From Iris pallida (Eukaryota > Streptophyta > Magnoliopsida > Asparagales > Iridaceae): a DNA stretch of 64,000 bases. How positions within the stretch are numbered: position 1 is the first letter of the stretch; every line of letters begins with the position of its first letter. The stretch is from assembly GCA_029216955.1 (NCBI GenBank), contig JANAVB010012195.1, forward strand, positions 1,922,864 to 1,986,863. The letters run 5' to 3'. The notes under the pieces were generated by a model, which ran no database searches, was not told where the DNA came from, and worked only from the letters and a program-made list of their open reading frames with translations. The position numbers and the translations under genes are program-made. Positions 11,701-24,500 of the stretch are shown here, piece after piece.

Positions 11701-13408
11701 TCTTTAACACCATTAACAATTAATTTCCAGGCATTGATGAATTTCATTGAGGATGCTTTTTATTCTTGGATATGGTAAATCATAGAACGATCTAGGTATG
11801 AAAGTATAAGTGGAAGCGGTTCAACGGTTTACCTTCAATGCGTGATTGAACCGGGTTCCTCCTACGATATGTTGAAACACGGTCATTAAAGAATCCTACA
11901 AGAGGCAACTCTTGTTCTCCACCCCGCAATGGAACTCCTCTAGGTAGGAAGGAGGAAGAAGAGACAATAACTTGAGATGCAAGTATTAGGGTTTCTCCTC
12001 ATGAGAATAGACTCCTAGGTATGACAAACCTAAACAAACAAAACCATGGGTGGACCCCTATGGGCACACCCATGCCCACATATGGAACCGGCCCCCTATG
12101 GGCCGGCTTGGACTGGACCGGACCTGGTCAGGACCGAGCCAGAATGGCCGGTCAAGCTATATGCCAACAGATTTCAAAACAAATTGTACCTTAATATTAA
12201 GCAATCTCATAATGAACTACAACATCTAATCTTGACAATTACACAAATCCAGTTATAACATGATATGGTAAATAATTAAACACTTAAGCAGATGGCTGAG
12301 TTTCTAGAATGATCAACCATCTATTATACGTGGACTTCGCTGATTCCATGTAATTATCGTCACTAGTCAAATTCAATTCTGACTGTAGGTGCAACAACAT
12401 GCAAAACAACTCATATTGTTGTATTGAAACATTGTACGGTGAGAATATTAGAATATTTCTTCTTCTTCGTTTTGTACGGTGAGAAGATATAACATAAGCA
12501 AACTAGCTGTAACTAAATTTCTTTTTCTGCATCAGTTTTTTCAATAATAAAAAGTGTCCTTAGTCATCATAAAGCACAATGTATAACAATACATTCAATA
12601 ATTCCCTTATCATTCAAATGGTGTTCAAAAACTCATCACTAGAATGAAAATTCTAAACTGTCAGTAACATTTCAGAATACCAAGAGCTAAATGATTAATA
12701 GTGTCGTCGCAATGAATCAGCAATGGTTATGCATATATAGTAACTTGAAATGGCATATGCTGATATACACACGCATTCAGAGACTAATGCAAAAAAAAAA
12801 TAAGAAGAGGGTGTCTGGTACTTACCATCTTGCGACATGAGAGGATAATCCGAGGCACTAAGATTAATAAACCAATCCCACTTAACGCCCTCCTTGAACA
12901 AAATTGCAATTGCGTGAAGGGTGCAGGCAATCATCGTGGGTCCTTTATAAGTCACCAAGTTTGCCTTCGCAATCACACGCACATTCTCCATCTCACTGAA
13001 GACTGGATCCCCCTTCACATACATAGCCAGATCAATTCTTTCTCTTGGAGGGGCTTCCAGATCTAAATGAAGAATATACTGATTTCTTGGATGGTATATA
13101 GCCTGAAGAGTTCTCCTCATTCTATGGCTATCGCCCTTTGTTCCAGTGATAAGATAAGCTATCCGTGGTGGCTCTGATGAGTCTGCACTCTTGGGATCCA
13201 AATCTACAGAGTACCCTTCTGTATCATTCAGACTAGTGAATGAAAGTATATCCAAATACAATGAATCTCCACTGTCGTGCGGAGAAAAGATCCCGAAAAC
13301 CGCGGCCAAGAAGAGGGTCAAAGAGACCAATAAGCTCGCAGAAAAGGGAATGAGCCATCTTTTGTCAGCAAATGCTCTTCCTGAGTGATTTCCCCCATTC
13401 TTCCTCAT
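8737..13408 (-). CDS. GT14 (Core-2/I-branching) glycosyltransferase, GlcAT14-like
   Basis: Four exons on the minus strand: 13408-12826, 10377-10302, 10216-10101 and 9290-8737. All introns are GT...AG and the phases join exactly, giving 1329 nt and 442 residues, the usual length for plant GlcAT14 proteins. Residues 18-41 form one hydrophobic segment (type II signal anchor). The catalytic domain (PF02485) starts at about 82 with PRIAYLITGTKGD and includes YILHLDLEAP, NLVTYKGPTMIA, WDWFINLSASDYPL, SSLPRDLNFIEHT, AKPIIVDPGLY, WGWENLPRTLLMYYANF, SPEGYFHTV, WDHPPKQHP and APFARKFPRNDPVLD. Family members act in the Golgi and add glucuronic acid to arabinogalactan-protein side chains; that role here is inferred from homology. 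The start at 13408 is preferred over the in-frame ATG at 13456, because it begins the conserved MRK...RW(L/M)-type tail before the anchor. No defects were seen. Confidence 0.95.
9448..9574. mobile_element. hAT-type MITE (127 bp)
   Basis: The ends are TAGGAGTGAGCATT and, inverted, TAGGGGTGAGCATT. A perfect 8-bp duplication GGCTGAAG flanks it (9440-9447 and 9575-9582). The interior is made of ACCGAA/TTCGGT repeats. It lies in the last intron of the GT14 gene. The 8-bp duplication and TAGG ends indicate the hAT superfamily. Confidence 0.92.
10560..10901. repeat. 171-bp tandem duplication in GT14 intron 1
   Basis: Two adjacent copies (about 10560-10730 and 10731-10901), each starting CCTGTATCATATTATTTTG (the first with ACCTG), differ at only a few positions by eye, so the duplication is recent. 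It lies in the 2.4-kb first intron and has no coding potential. Confidence 0.93.
11790..12169 (-). mobile_element. Copia-type LTR fragment or solo LTR in GT14 intron 1
   Basis: Read on the minus strand, a segment starting TGTTGGCATATAGC at 12169 passes through a (T)CTTCTTCC-rich tract and conserved-looking LTR text. It ends near a CCTAGATCG sequence around 11790. It resembles copia LTRs in composition and start, but I could not find matching target duplications, so the lower boundary is a guess. Confidence 0.4.
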
Positions 13409-13438
13409 AATTCTCAAATACCCACAAGTTACAGCTTG

Positions 13439-14035
13439 AGCACTCCAAGGAAGCAAAAGATCAAATTTTGGGAATAATTCAGCTCAAATCTTCACACCAG
13501 GTCCCAAAATCTCAAATTTATCAGATATAATGGAAAATTGGCCCAAGATGGTAGTTTCATTTTATGGTCAGACTCCAATATGCTCTAGAATCTGTGTGAT
13601 AGTTTCTCTAGAAAAGTTACCAACTTTAGCACTCCAAAGAAGCAAAGATGAAGGCCAGTTCCCAAAATCTCGAGTTTTTTGGGATTCAAGTGGATGAAAT
13701 TGCTCAAGATGGTAGTTTCACTTGATGGGTCGGATCAAAATAGACTGAACAAGGGGAAAATTTTGTAACTTTGTTGGCTAGAGTGTGAACCTCTTGGAAA
13801 AATGCATAAGCTCAGAATCGAACAGAAAACTATCATTCAGTGCATAAATCTCTAGAAAAGTTACCGGCTTGAGGACTCCAGAGAAGCAAAGATCAAATTT
13901 TGAGACCAGTACAGCTCAAATCTCCACACCCCGGTTCCCAAAATCTCAACTTTTTCACATAGATATGGATAAAATTGCTCAAGATGGTAGTTTCACAACA
14001 TGGGTCAGATCAGACTGGAGTGAGTACTTGGAAAG
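13439..14035. repeat. Triplicated ~130-150 bp sequence upstream of GT14 start
   Basis: Three diverged direct copies (about 13439-13580, 13600-13750 and 13848-14030) share, in order: TCTCTAGAAAAGTTACC (copies 2 and 3), ACTCCA(A/G)(G/A)GAAGCAAA, CCCAAAATCTC, and CAAGATGGTAGTTTCA. They lie in the probable 5' UTR or leader-intron region of the GT14 gene. No peptide frame is conserved between them. Confidence 0.85.
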
Positions 14036-14316
14036 ATTTGGACTTTATGGGCAATATTGCATCTGGTTGAAAGAAAATAAACAAGTAAAGTTCTTGGAGT
14101 GATCATGAAGCTTAGAATCACATTGCTATTAGCAGAAATTTCTTTTAAAAAAAGATGCAGGAATGCAAATTTGAGACAGAAAGAGTTTAGAGCTACTCAC
14201 TGAAGTAAATCCAGATCTAGTAGAAATTTCCTGAAATAGTCCCCAATAGCTTTAAGAAAAAAACAGAGAATTAGGGGAGAGAGATCCGTACGGAATTGTT
14301 GGGACCAAGAAGCGAA

Positions 14317-14324
14317 CTTTATAG
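14317..14324 (-). promoter_or_regulatory. Candidate TATA box for the GT14 gene
   Basis: CTATAAAG on the minus strand, about 910 bp upstream of the start codon. It is followed, in the direction of transcription, by a pyrimidine-rich CTCTCTCCCC stretch typical of plant transcription starts. The distance implies a long 5' UTR or a leader intron. This is inference only. Confidence 0.35.
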
Positions 14325-14620
14325 ATATTGTGCAAGAAAGAAGGAAGATTTGGGGGGCTTTGGCTTTATTTATTAGTTTGTTTTCAAGATATGTCCCTCA
14401 AAATTTTCCATTTCAATATAGGCCCCACCAAATCTAATTATTTGGAAACCCTTACATCTTTATATATTTCAACATAAGTCATTTAGTTAGCCAGGGACTT
14501 ATTTGGTTCACACTTTCTTCCACATCGACTAAAGTAGAAGTGGCTCAAAGTGCAGGAGACACAAAGTAAAAAAAAAAAAAATTATAAATTTTACTGTTAA
14601 ACTCTATTTTTCTTTGTTTT

Positions 14621-14832
14621 GAGTTCATTTTTGTTCACACACCAAAACTAAGATGTTTGTTCATCCTCCAATAATGAATTGACACGTGTCAGATTCTTTA
14701 GTCAAAACCACTTTGAATGTTTACAAAACCAATTTTAAAGTGATTTATGTTGAATGAATTTGACACGTGTCAATTTATTATTGAAAGGTGAACAAACATT
14801 CTAGTTTTGGTGGGTGAACAAAAAATGGACTC
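14621..14832. mobile_element. Foldback MITE (212 bp)
   Basis: The two halves are inverted copies of each other over about 70 bp: GAGTTCATTTTTGTTCACAC at the left matches the inverted right end GAGTCCATTTTTTGTTCACC, and both arms end in TTGACACGTGTCA near the centre. Target duplications were not clear. There is no coding capacity. Confidence 0.8.
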
Positions 14833-15218
14833 ATCCTTCTTACCAAACGTAGGATCAGACCTACTTTCTTGTAAAATTCTATTCCTAAGTCCACTTTCTT
14901 ATTACTAAACAGACCCTATAGTGTATCATATTAGGATCGTTGTTGTTTTCAAAAAGTGACTAGAAATATTTTCTGATAGTAACCTTCCAACAGTTTTAAA
15001 AAATTATTTCAAATTAAAACAACTTTCCAAAAAATGATAATAAGTAATACCAAGCATTTTTTTGAAAATGTTTTTGGGAAAAAAAAAAAAAAACCGAAGC
15101 AGCCATGATTGCTTGAGTTTGCATTTGTCCCTAAAATTTTGTAAGATCGACTTGGATCTATTGAGTTTGAGGTTTAGAAGAAGAGAGAGGAATGGTAATG
15201 GAGTTCTTATGTGCATTA

Positions 15219-15667
15219 GAGCATCTCCAATCCCTATTGTCTTGTTAAGTGTTGTGAGTCTTAGGTGGCTCTATGTGGCATGAGCCACAAGACAATGTCT
15301 TGTTTATGTGGCAAAATTATATCTCAAAAGACAATGAGATAGAAAAACTCTCTCCAATGCAAAAGTATTGAGGAGACAATAAAAATTATTTTTTTCAACT
15401 TCCAAGGCAACTTTTAAGACAACTACTTATCTTCTTTCTTTTTTCTAATATTTTTTTATTCATAATTGATGACATGGAAGAGAAGACATTGTCAAGTGCA
15501 TTGTCTAGAACAAGACAATCAAGTTCACAATGTCTTCTTTAATTTTTGCCACATAAGCTTCACAATTGACTTGACAATTGCATTGGAGAAGAACTTTTGA
15601 ATAAAATTTTGTCATTCCTATGTGGCATTAACTTTTTTCCAAAGTCACAATAGGGTTGGAGATGCTC
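15219..15667. mobile_element. MITE with GAGCATCTCCAA ends (449 bp)
   Basis: The ends are GAGCATCTCCAATCCCTATT and, inverted, GAGCATCTCCAACCCTATTG. Flanking TA/TTA-TAA bases extend the palindrome, so the exact duplication cannot be told from the inverted repeat. GAGCATCTCCAA-type ends are common among plant MITEs. The interior is AT-rich and non-coding. Confidence 0.82.
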
Positions 15668-17067
15668 TAACACTTCAGTTCTAATTTTATTCTTATTCTT
15701 CTTTTAACTTTGCAACCAAAAATATCTTAATAAAATTTGTTAGTATCCGTGTTTCCGCAACTAGAACAACTACCCTCTATTATTTCTAGGTTTTTGCATG
15801 ATGTTTTTATTTGTTAGCTTCTCATTTTAGCTAAGTTGAGGATGTCCCTCTTTTATAATACTAGAAATATTAGTATTTATTTTTTTCCCTTGTCGCATTC
15901 CGACAAAATCATTTGATACACTTAAATTTTCTTTCCGCGAAACGCTACGTCATCATCTGACACATCACGTTTGTCCATCGCGTCGGTCTTTCTTACCGGT
16001 ACATTTATTGATCTATATTGTACATGTACAGACAGTACAAAATAATCTTCTCTCACTTTTTCCTTTTCTTTAGAGTTTTTCGTGTCAATATCTTTTTTCA
16101 CTATTCCAGGACGTCTGTGTAGGGAGTATGTAAATGTCTTTAGTATTTTGGAGGTTTATGATAACATTGGCAGTATGTTTAATAGAAAACACAAAACACG
16201 CTGATGAGGACTCGATCAAGAAAATTTTAAATATATTCTCCTTTTGGCTGTTGAGTTGGGAAACCAACTCAAATTCCAACTGCAAGAGGTGATGAGATGC
16301 CTATCCTTTTTTAAAAATTTAATAAACTAAATTAATTTAATTTAATTGTAGCTTTAATATCAACAAGAGATTTTGTTCATGTCGGAATCTTGTCCGTGAA
16401 TTTTGCAATAATGCTTACGTACTTTTGACAGATTCAAATTAGTACGTAAATTTTAAACATTCTGTATAAATTATTGAAAAATTTGGCACAAAAAACATGA
16501 TGAAAACCTGTTTAATTAACCAAATTTGACAACATATTTAAGAATGTGAAGTTTCTACCCTCAATATTTTTATTTTTCGAATATTTGACCGAATTTTTGA
16601 ACGCATTTTATTTGCACTGAGTCGATTTATACTCGTAATTTTGTCGTCCCGAATTTTTTCTGTTTGCCGAATCGCTAACAAGGTATTCGCCTCTTTCGCC
16701 TCTCCATCAATATTATTTGCCTCCAGATGGTTTAGTTATAATTAAAATAGGAATTATTATGGTTATGAGTTGTGAGAATGATTGGGAAGCTGGGAATAAA
16801 CGTCAAAACTACTAATTAAGAAAATTTTCTATGCTGCAGACGGACAGTATTGAGATTCGAGGAGAGTGTCCGTCCGTTGAGCGAGCGCATTCTTTGTGAC
16901 TCAGAATTTACGGTACAACCGAAAAGTGATGGAAGCAGATCACCTACTAATTTCATTGTTTTATAAATGTCAAGAGTTATCCCGAATGATGCGGTAGCTG
17001 ACCGACTATGTTGGAAAAGAATGCAAAGATTTTTTACTCCATATTTTTTTCATATAAACCAAAGACG

Positions 17068-17070
<3 letters not shown>

Positions 17071-17125
<55 letters not shown>
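17071..17125. repeat. (AT)n microsatellite
   Basis: About 55 bp of uninterrupted AT dinucleotides. Confidence 0.97.
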
Positions 17126-17127
<2 letters not shown>

Positions 17128-17316
17128 CGAGGATCAAGATACCGCCTCGGATCCCCGTCCACTGCACCATCGGATCGAGCGGGGCCCATGCGATGCCGCG
17201 CGATCCAACGGCCAAGGAGAGCGAGGCTTCAGCGGGACTCCGAAAACGCGGCTCCCGATCCGGTTCTCAGTAAATCGTGGCAGCAAGATCATTCCGTCAC
17301 TTATAATGTCCCGTCG

Positions 17317-17431
17317 CATATTTAAGTCGTCTAAAAGGTTTCTGCCCACCGACCATTTGAAATTTCACTTCAAACATTCCCCCACGGCCACATATTTAAG
17401 TCGTCTACAAAGGATTCTTCCCACCGACCAT
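17317..17431. repeat. ~40-bp direct repeat
   Basis: Two near-identical copies, 17317-17356 and 17391-17431, run from CATATTTAAGTCGTCTA to CCCACCGACCAT and are separated by 34 bp. Their function is unknown. Confidence 0.85.
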
Positions 17432-17589
17432 AATATTTCTTTCATTTAATAATTAAATGATAGGGGACATCGCCTGATTGACTCCGCCGAGATTACAAAA
17501 GGTTTGGAGCACATACCATTGTGCAAAGTATTTCTCATAAATATTACAAATGTTAACTTCAGTGTTCTAAACAGGTTCTATTGCAGTCT

Positions 17590-17700
17590 GAGCTCTCTAG
17601 CCTAGTGGTATTAGAGCGGATATCCAGAGGGGCCGGCAAGGTTCGAGCCCCCCAATCGTGCGTGTGTGGGATTTCAAAAAAAACACAAAAAAAAAGAGGT
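17590..17700 (+). mobile_element. tRNA-derived SINE-like repeat
   Basis: A good RNA polymerase III A box, TAGCCTAGTGG (17599-17609), lies 30 bp before a B box, GGTTCGAGCCC (17640-17650). The spacing fits a tRNA-derived promoter, and A-rich sequence follows at about 17675-17697. The sequence does not fold as an intact tRNA as far as I can tell, and I did not establish target duplications. Confidence 0.65.
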
Positions 17701-17901
17701 CAACCCCTAAAAATCCTAAACAAATCACAAAAGACATCTCATTACTACTTCAAACATATTACATTACCACTTTAATGTAGGCACAAACTTAGATAGGACC
17801 AAAATTACACAAGTAATGCACATATCGAACAAAAGATTAGCTTGTCAAGTGTCTCATGGATAACTTCTATTTTCTTCAACTTCATTTTTCACCACCAAGG
17901 A

Positions 17902-18007
17902 AATGGTCTAATGGTAACACTAACAAGGGAGGAAAAAAGTGGACGCGAGTTCAAATTTCAGTCTGAATAAAATAAGAATGGAAATGAGCGAGGGCTAGGT
18001 GCTAATA
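17902..18007 (+). mobile_element. Second tRNA-derived SINE-like repeat (106 bp)
   Basis: An A-box-like TGGTCTAATGG and a B-box-like GAGTTCAAATTTC are followed by a short tail. The 8-bp duplication ACCAAGGA flanks the element on both sides (17894-17901 and 18008-18015). Its body differs from the repeat at 17590, so it is probably a different SINE family. Confidence 0.65.
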
Positions 18008-18015
18008 ACCAAGGA

Positions 18016-18595
18016 CATACCAGGAAAGGGAACATAGAAAGCTTAACCAACCGTTCTCTCCTGTTTTGAATGCCCAAACTCCAAATGTGCCCACATTAGC
18101 ATTTCTCTTCAAAATATCTACTCCTGCAGAATTAGCCTCGTAAGTAGAATTTATACAACATGATGCTTAAGTTACGAGAAGAAAATTTGGTAAAGAGTTA
18201 ATTGTAAAGAGAGACTTTCAAAAAAAGAAAAGTTATCCCAAGAAAATACAAAACAGACATGAAGACGAATAAAATTGGCCGAAAGGATGCAGAACACCTA
18301 TTAAAAGTGCAGAAGAAAGAATGCAGCAAAACCCTCCATCATTTCTTACACAATCTAGGCAAATTCAAAAAAGCTCTACAAAAACATTGAAAGTTTTTTT
18401 AACCAAAGGGGGAAAAAATCTAGGATACCTTTTCCACTTTACCAGCAGTTAAAGATATTTATCACTATCAAATACAATCAGCTGTGCTAAGTGTCCTAGT
18501 TCTAAGAATTCAGTTTGCTTCTCTTTTAAGTCCTCCAGCAAAAAGTTGCCTCCAGTCCATGGGCAGGAGAGCCCTTCGTATCTCGGATAATATTC
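18016..18595. other. Downstream flank and 3' UTR of the PLP-enzyme gene
   Basis: Minus-strand transcripts of the gene ending at 18596 should terminate in this stretch. No other gene or clear repeat is visible. Confidence 0.5.
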
Positions 18596-21500
18596 CTATA
18601 TGGTTTTTAGAACCTCTCCTAGAACAAGTGCCCATTGAGTCCAATGAGTTCCTCCCTGTGCATAATAAAGGGTCACACACAAAAAAGTTAACATTAGAAA
18701 ACACCCAAAAAAGAGAGGGATTACAAAGTATCGAAAGATTATTAGTATAAACTTTTCTCCATCCTCTTCAATTCTCCAGGTTATCTGGGACTTCCTCTGC
18801 TTTTTCTTGGCAATTGAATATAATTTTTTAACAACTTTCAATATGGCAAATGTTAAGGGCACTACAACAATTACTATAGGGTAACACATTTGTGGCCATG
18901 TGCATATCCAGCACTGCATAAAAATTGATAGCCCTCGATATGCACAGGACTGCCAAAATTGTGTTGCCCCTAGTAAATTTTGTAGTGCCCTTAACATTTG
19001 CCTTCATTATTGGAGACTCCTTAGTGTAATTAAAAGAAACAAATACCAACAGAAGTATGCATTAGTGGCACACCTGACAAAACACCGAAAATGGCTCTCT
19101 GAGAGGTCCGTCACATGATAGTTCACTTGTACTCCCATTGATAAATGTCCCATCGGCAAAGATCACCTATTTTTACAAAAGTGAACCCTCATTAGAACAG
19201 GCAGAAGCAGGACATTTGGTCATAGATGGCAGACAAGGCTCCATTGACAAGTGCAACTAAATAGAAGTATATTGTAGAGAAAATGAAAAGGTAGAGAACT
19301 AAAACTTCAAATTAATTTAGTCATCATACAAACAATAGACCACTGCTCGTATGAGAAGCCATCAAGAACAATCACCAAGAGGAAAGAAAATGGAAAAGTT
19401 GCTGCGGGATACCAATCACTATTCAGTTGCTTGTTGATCATCGTATTGTCCTCACAAGTTTTTGGTATGGATCTCAGTTCAAGCAATCTATGAATCAACT
19501 TAGGAAATATGCTAATTTGTCAAAAAATCCATCTTATCCCTAAACCAGGCCAGGCTGGCCCAACAAATCATCATTATTTCTCTCCGAAGCTGAGAGGGAG
19601 CACGTCCCCTCGACCTCTAACATACATCCAGCCCTGCAAGTTTAATCATAGCCCTTTTGCATTTTGGCTATGGAACACAACTATAGTGTGAGAAGGTTCC
19701 ACTTTTACTATCTATCAGAGGTCCATCATTTATATTGGTGCTGAGATCCTAGTCAAGAAGGCCCAGTCAGCAAGTAGTGAAATTGACCAATTACCGCCCA
19801 GTTTATAAGTTCATGCAACACAGGATAAGAGTGGTGTATCATTTTATGGATGTCAATTGCTATAACGTGACGCAACAAATCATACGGCAGTGCAATACAA
19901 GTCAAATTCTGCATAGTTGGATAAGTGGGGTCCATAGAAAACATAAATACTCCAAAAGTTTAGGGAATATACAATCAAATATTGAATTCGAGGGGTGTTG
20001 GAGAATTAGGTCAGACCTCTGATGCATATCCAGGGGTAAAGCCGGCAGTCGGTTTGATGAAAGATCCAATTGGGCTGCACCTTTGCACTGCCTCACAGAA
20101 AGCTATAAGACGCTCTCGACTTCCAAGCTGTACTGCCTGGAATCATGTTTGAAGCATATCAGTTCATTGTGTAACTATCTCCAACCAACAGATGTTGCTT
20201 GGTGAAACACCCTTGGCTCAACAATCAAATTTATATCATACTGGGTAAATGTTCTCAAAGAATCTTCTGAGACGTACAAAGCTAGAAAGTAGTGTAGTAT
20301 GGTGCAACTAGCTAGTCTATGTTAAATTATAACATAAATCCAATTAATAACTAAAAAGAGGATATGCATAACAAGAAATTGCATGAAGCTAAAGCCTACA
20401 AGCTCCAGCAGAGCCACAGACACAAACACACGAAGGGAGATGCAGGGTAGGGAGGTCAGAGGTGGAGGGGGGTTTATTCACTAGATATGACGGTAACTAT
20501 TTTAGTGACAGCAAAATGACAGACCAATGTAAAAAGTGCTGATCAGGTTTTAGACTATTCAAACAAGTATGAAACAAGTTTTAGAGGATTCTGAATGCTT
20601 GCAAACCAATGACCTAAGGAAAACATCTTGCAGTTCATATGTCCATTTTGTAAGCTCTGATGCATGCGCAAGGAAATCTGAAATGTTAGATGTTTTGAAA
20701 TACTCGTTTTATGTCGTTCCAGATGTTGTAGTTCCATAGTAACATAGTAGACTTCTAAGCCAGATAGCCTGCAACCTATGTTGCACGGGGAGAGTAAAAT
20801 GATATACATATTTGTATCATGTTCGTATCCGTGTCTGTACTCATGCAACATATACCTTTGTACTTATTTGGAAATATTTGTATCCCGTATCCGTATCGTG
20901 CAACATAGCATGCAACCATTTCATAGCAAGTGGATTTTGAACTAAATGAAAGAGACTGACCATCTACGGTTAAATTTGGTTCGGTTCATGTGTGTCAATA
21001 AGCCTGCAAGATCGAAAGATAACTTTGTTTCTCATATCCATCAGAAAAACCTTAGCTTGTTGTAGGATACAGTAAAACTCCTAAAGCAATGCAATTTGGA
21101 GTGGAACAAATCTCTACACATGAATAAATTAAAACAATTATCCACGTCCAGGAATACAACAAGGTGTAAACTGCTATCCGCTCCATTCATTTGGAAGTGC
21201 ATGCTTCAATCATGTGGACCTTAGCGAGTAAAGTAAAATGCAACCGCATTGATTCATGGTTAGAGTGCACTGGAAGTGGCTGTTCATATTATCCATTTTG
21301 TAAGCTTTCATGCATGCAGGGATGTCCGAAATATTTGGAGTTTTGAAATACACATTTTGGATGGTCAAGATTCTGTATTTCTGGAGTAACAGAGTGAAAT
21401 TCCAATAGAGAGGACATGGCAAGCTATTTAGCAGTAAGTGAACTTTGAACGAAAAGGGACTGCCAGCTTATAGTTTATTTTTTTGAGTTTATGGGACTGT

Positions 21501-24500
21501 ATTACAGCATTTAATGTGTGTCAACAAGCCAGCGAGATTGACTGATAACTACGCATTTTTTGGGATGCAGTCATACAACTAAACAGTTAAAACAAAGCAA
21601 TCATTGCAGTGGAACAAATCAAGTGCCTACACACAACAATAGCTTAAACACCGAAATCCATGTCCAGAGATTAGCATGTAGACTATTGTCCACTCTATTT
21701 TAGTATGAACGAAGTTACAAGTGTTGAGATCTAGTGTGTAAAGTTAGAAAGAACCTGAACTGTGTCGTGGCGAGGATGCCGTGGAAGTGGCTGTACTCTA
21801 TATCCCTTAGATGCCATGACTTCTGCAATAAGCAAATTCCCCTGACAGCAAGGATGGACAAAGTGATCGCAACCATGAAATCAAAATAAGAACAGAAGTG
21901 CAACTTTCTATGTAGTAGTTACCTTGATTGCTTCTCCAACCATTTGGGGTGCAAGGTATAACCCCTGGAAAAGAACTCGCATTATGTCACCAGGAGTTGA
22001 TCCACATTCTACCCCTAACCCAGGTGCAGATAAACGGGCAGCTGCTGCCTCAACCCAAACTTTCCTCCCTGCTACATACCCACCACAAGGTGCAATGGTT
22101 CCACCAGGATTTTTTATTAAACTTCCAGCAATTAAATCTGCTCCCTGGAAAGCTTTACCGTTACAATGCGATGCCATTCATTCAAAATAAGTTAAACTTA
22201 AAAATGCAATTCATACCACCATTGGAGGCTCAGATGATTCCACAAATTCACCATAGCAATTATCCACCATGACCATGCAGTCCGGTTTTTGCCTCTTCAC
22301 AAACATGTAATAAGGTTTAATACTCAAAGATGCAAGAATGGCCACTTTAGGTGCAATAGTCAGGATCAAAATGTGATAAGATATATATTGACTTAAACAG
22401 AATCCATCAGCATTCAGATTCAGGTTTCTGGGCTTTGAGCATCAAATTTGTCAGTCGCTACATCCTCGGCAATTATAACATATAGCAAGATGTTCCAAAT
22501 GGGGTCTAAAAAATCCTTAAAACTATTAAGTTCCGAATCACCAACCAACACCAGTTATGCCGAGGGAAGTATGGGTTCGAGCATAAACAATCATGTCATT
22601 ACGTATCACATATAAGTTTTCAAGTATGAAAAGTATAGTTAGTATGTTGGCATCTCAAGTCCTGAGCTTTAGTAAAGATTTAGGTAACTCTGAACTTTGT
22701 GCTTATGTCAGGTCAATATACACTCTACAGTATGATATTGTTTCAAAAAAATAGATCTACAGCATGATATCTGTTATGTTATGATTTCAAAAAAATCCAA
22801 TTCAAGAGATTTACAATGAACCTGCCTTCTGCTCTTGGATACATAATGTAATTGTTAAAATTACTTGCAGATGTTGCCTGAACACTTCAACTATACAAGA
22901 AACTATATCCATTATCCAAGATTAGGTGTATCCATATTGAAAGCTCGCTTCTAAACATGACAATCATCATCTAAGCCTCTGCTAATCACAAACTCAAAAT
23001 GGGGCGGGTTAGTTGTGCTCATATGCAACATATCTCTAAGACAATAAAGTTCTAAATTGAGTTAACAGGGTTTTGATGATGACTGATGACCTATCATCCT
23101 GAATAATCAAACCTCCATAATTGGTTCCATAGCAAGAGACGGCCTTGTCATAAAACCTCAAACAGCCTACCTAGGGATTTGTAAACCTACCTTTTCTAGC
23201 AGTAAAGTGCTAGGATTTTATGCGGAAGAAGGATGGAGAGAAGGAAACCATTGTTAATTTATTGACTACGGAAGAACTAAGTACATATTATATAGAGATG
23301 AACTACGAATTAGGACGACCAGGTCAACTAAAAACATGTCTAGTATAAACTAGGCCTCGTTCCAATCAAGTTGGAGGCAATATGTATAAAGTTAGTATTC
23401 TGGAAAACAAGAGAACCTAGTACCATACTACCATCAGAAGTGAGCTACAAGTACAATATACCATGGAGGGATTAAGATGATTAAAGGATGAAGCACTAAA
23501 ACCATGTGACAGATGGTCATGAAAAGGTATAACAATAGAGATTATCAAATATATACATTAGATTATTGGGAAAATTATTAACATAAATTATTTTCTCATT
23601 TTAGCATTTGAAAATCGATAACCTGTGCTTCCTTTTGGTATGATTTTCACTGTGTGACTGTATTATGTCCTACTAATTGGTATTAGCATATTCAGTGTCA
23701 GTGACATTCCTTTTTACTCTATGGATTGCACCATAGTGATGGATGGGGTTCCCTATAGTAAATTGTATCATCCTACGTGTAGACACTTTTATAGTCTAGG
23801 GGAACTTCTATGGTGCTTCTAGATGGAAATCATAGAAGTGTAGGTCTAGCTACCAATAAAGTGGCCTTTTCGGTTCTATCGCAAGGCCCTCCCTTGCTCA
23901 TAAGCACCTTGCCTAGGAACTCTGCAAATGCAGAGAGAGTTGACATATTGTTAACAGCCGGCCATAAAACCTTTGTAAATTCTATTGTGGAGCTCTCTCA
24001 TGATCCATGGACCATAGCAGACCCCAATCTGATGGAATAATCGGGCTCTTGCCATGTCTTCTTTGGGTCGTTCATTTTCATGTGTGATCATATTCATGCT
24101 TTATATGAACTTATCCATACAGTTAATTGTTTTATACATGAGCTGATGTACAATTGTTTTGTTAGTCATATCCATATTGGACCACTAAGTATAAAATTCA
24201 GTTTTGGGGTCGAACCAAATTACTTTATAAGAAGTCAATTACAACCTGGATGAGCACTTTCCGAGAAATTATGGAAAGTCAAAGAAATGTAAGAATTTAC
24301 CTTGATTATTTGTATAGCTCTCTGTATTTCCTGTATGCTTAAGCTTTGACGCCATGAGTAACCGCAAGATCTCTGTATGAGGGCACATTTTGTTTTGGGT
24401 CCCACAGCAATTGCAAGAGCATCCCAGTCAAGCCCACCATTTTCCGCAAGCTGAAATGTGTGTTCTAGTAAGGAGGGAAACAATGATTTATTGTTTATAA

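Larger units (their letters stand above)
15668..17580. other. Intergenic DNA, no gene recognised
   Basis: AT-rich sequence without a convincing gene. It contains a (TA)n microsatellite (17071-17125), then a GC-rich unexplained patch at about 17128-17280, then a short direct repeat (17317-17431). The open frames crossing the microsatellite are artefacts of the repeat. Confidence 0.6.

Noticed and set aside
16967..17449. Frames crossing the (AT)n tract with poly-Ile/Tyr runs
   Set aside because: Microsatellite artefact; open on both strands.
17590..17660. Functional tRNA gene
   Set aside because: A and B boxes are present, but an acceptor stem and a regular cloverleaf could not be formed by eye; a SINE is more likely.
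18596..18997. 133-codon minus-strand frame extending the last exon of the PLP-enzyme gene
   Set aside because: Only the last 20 codons are exon; the rest is intron plus a foldback MITE, as shown by the acceptor at 18656 and family C-terminus.
23810..24040. 76-codon plus-strand frame within intron 6 of the PLP-enzyme gene
   Set aside because: Short, no recognisable domain, opposite strand to the host gene and without promoter or splice support.
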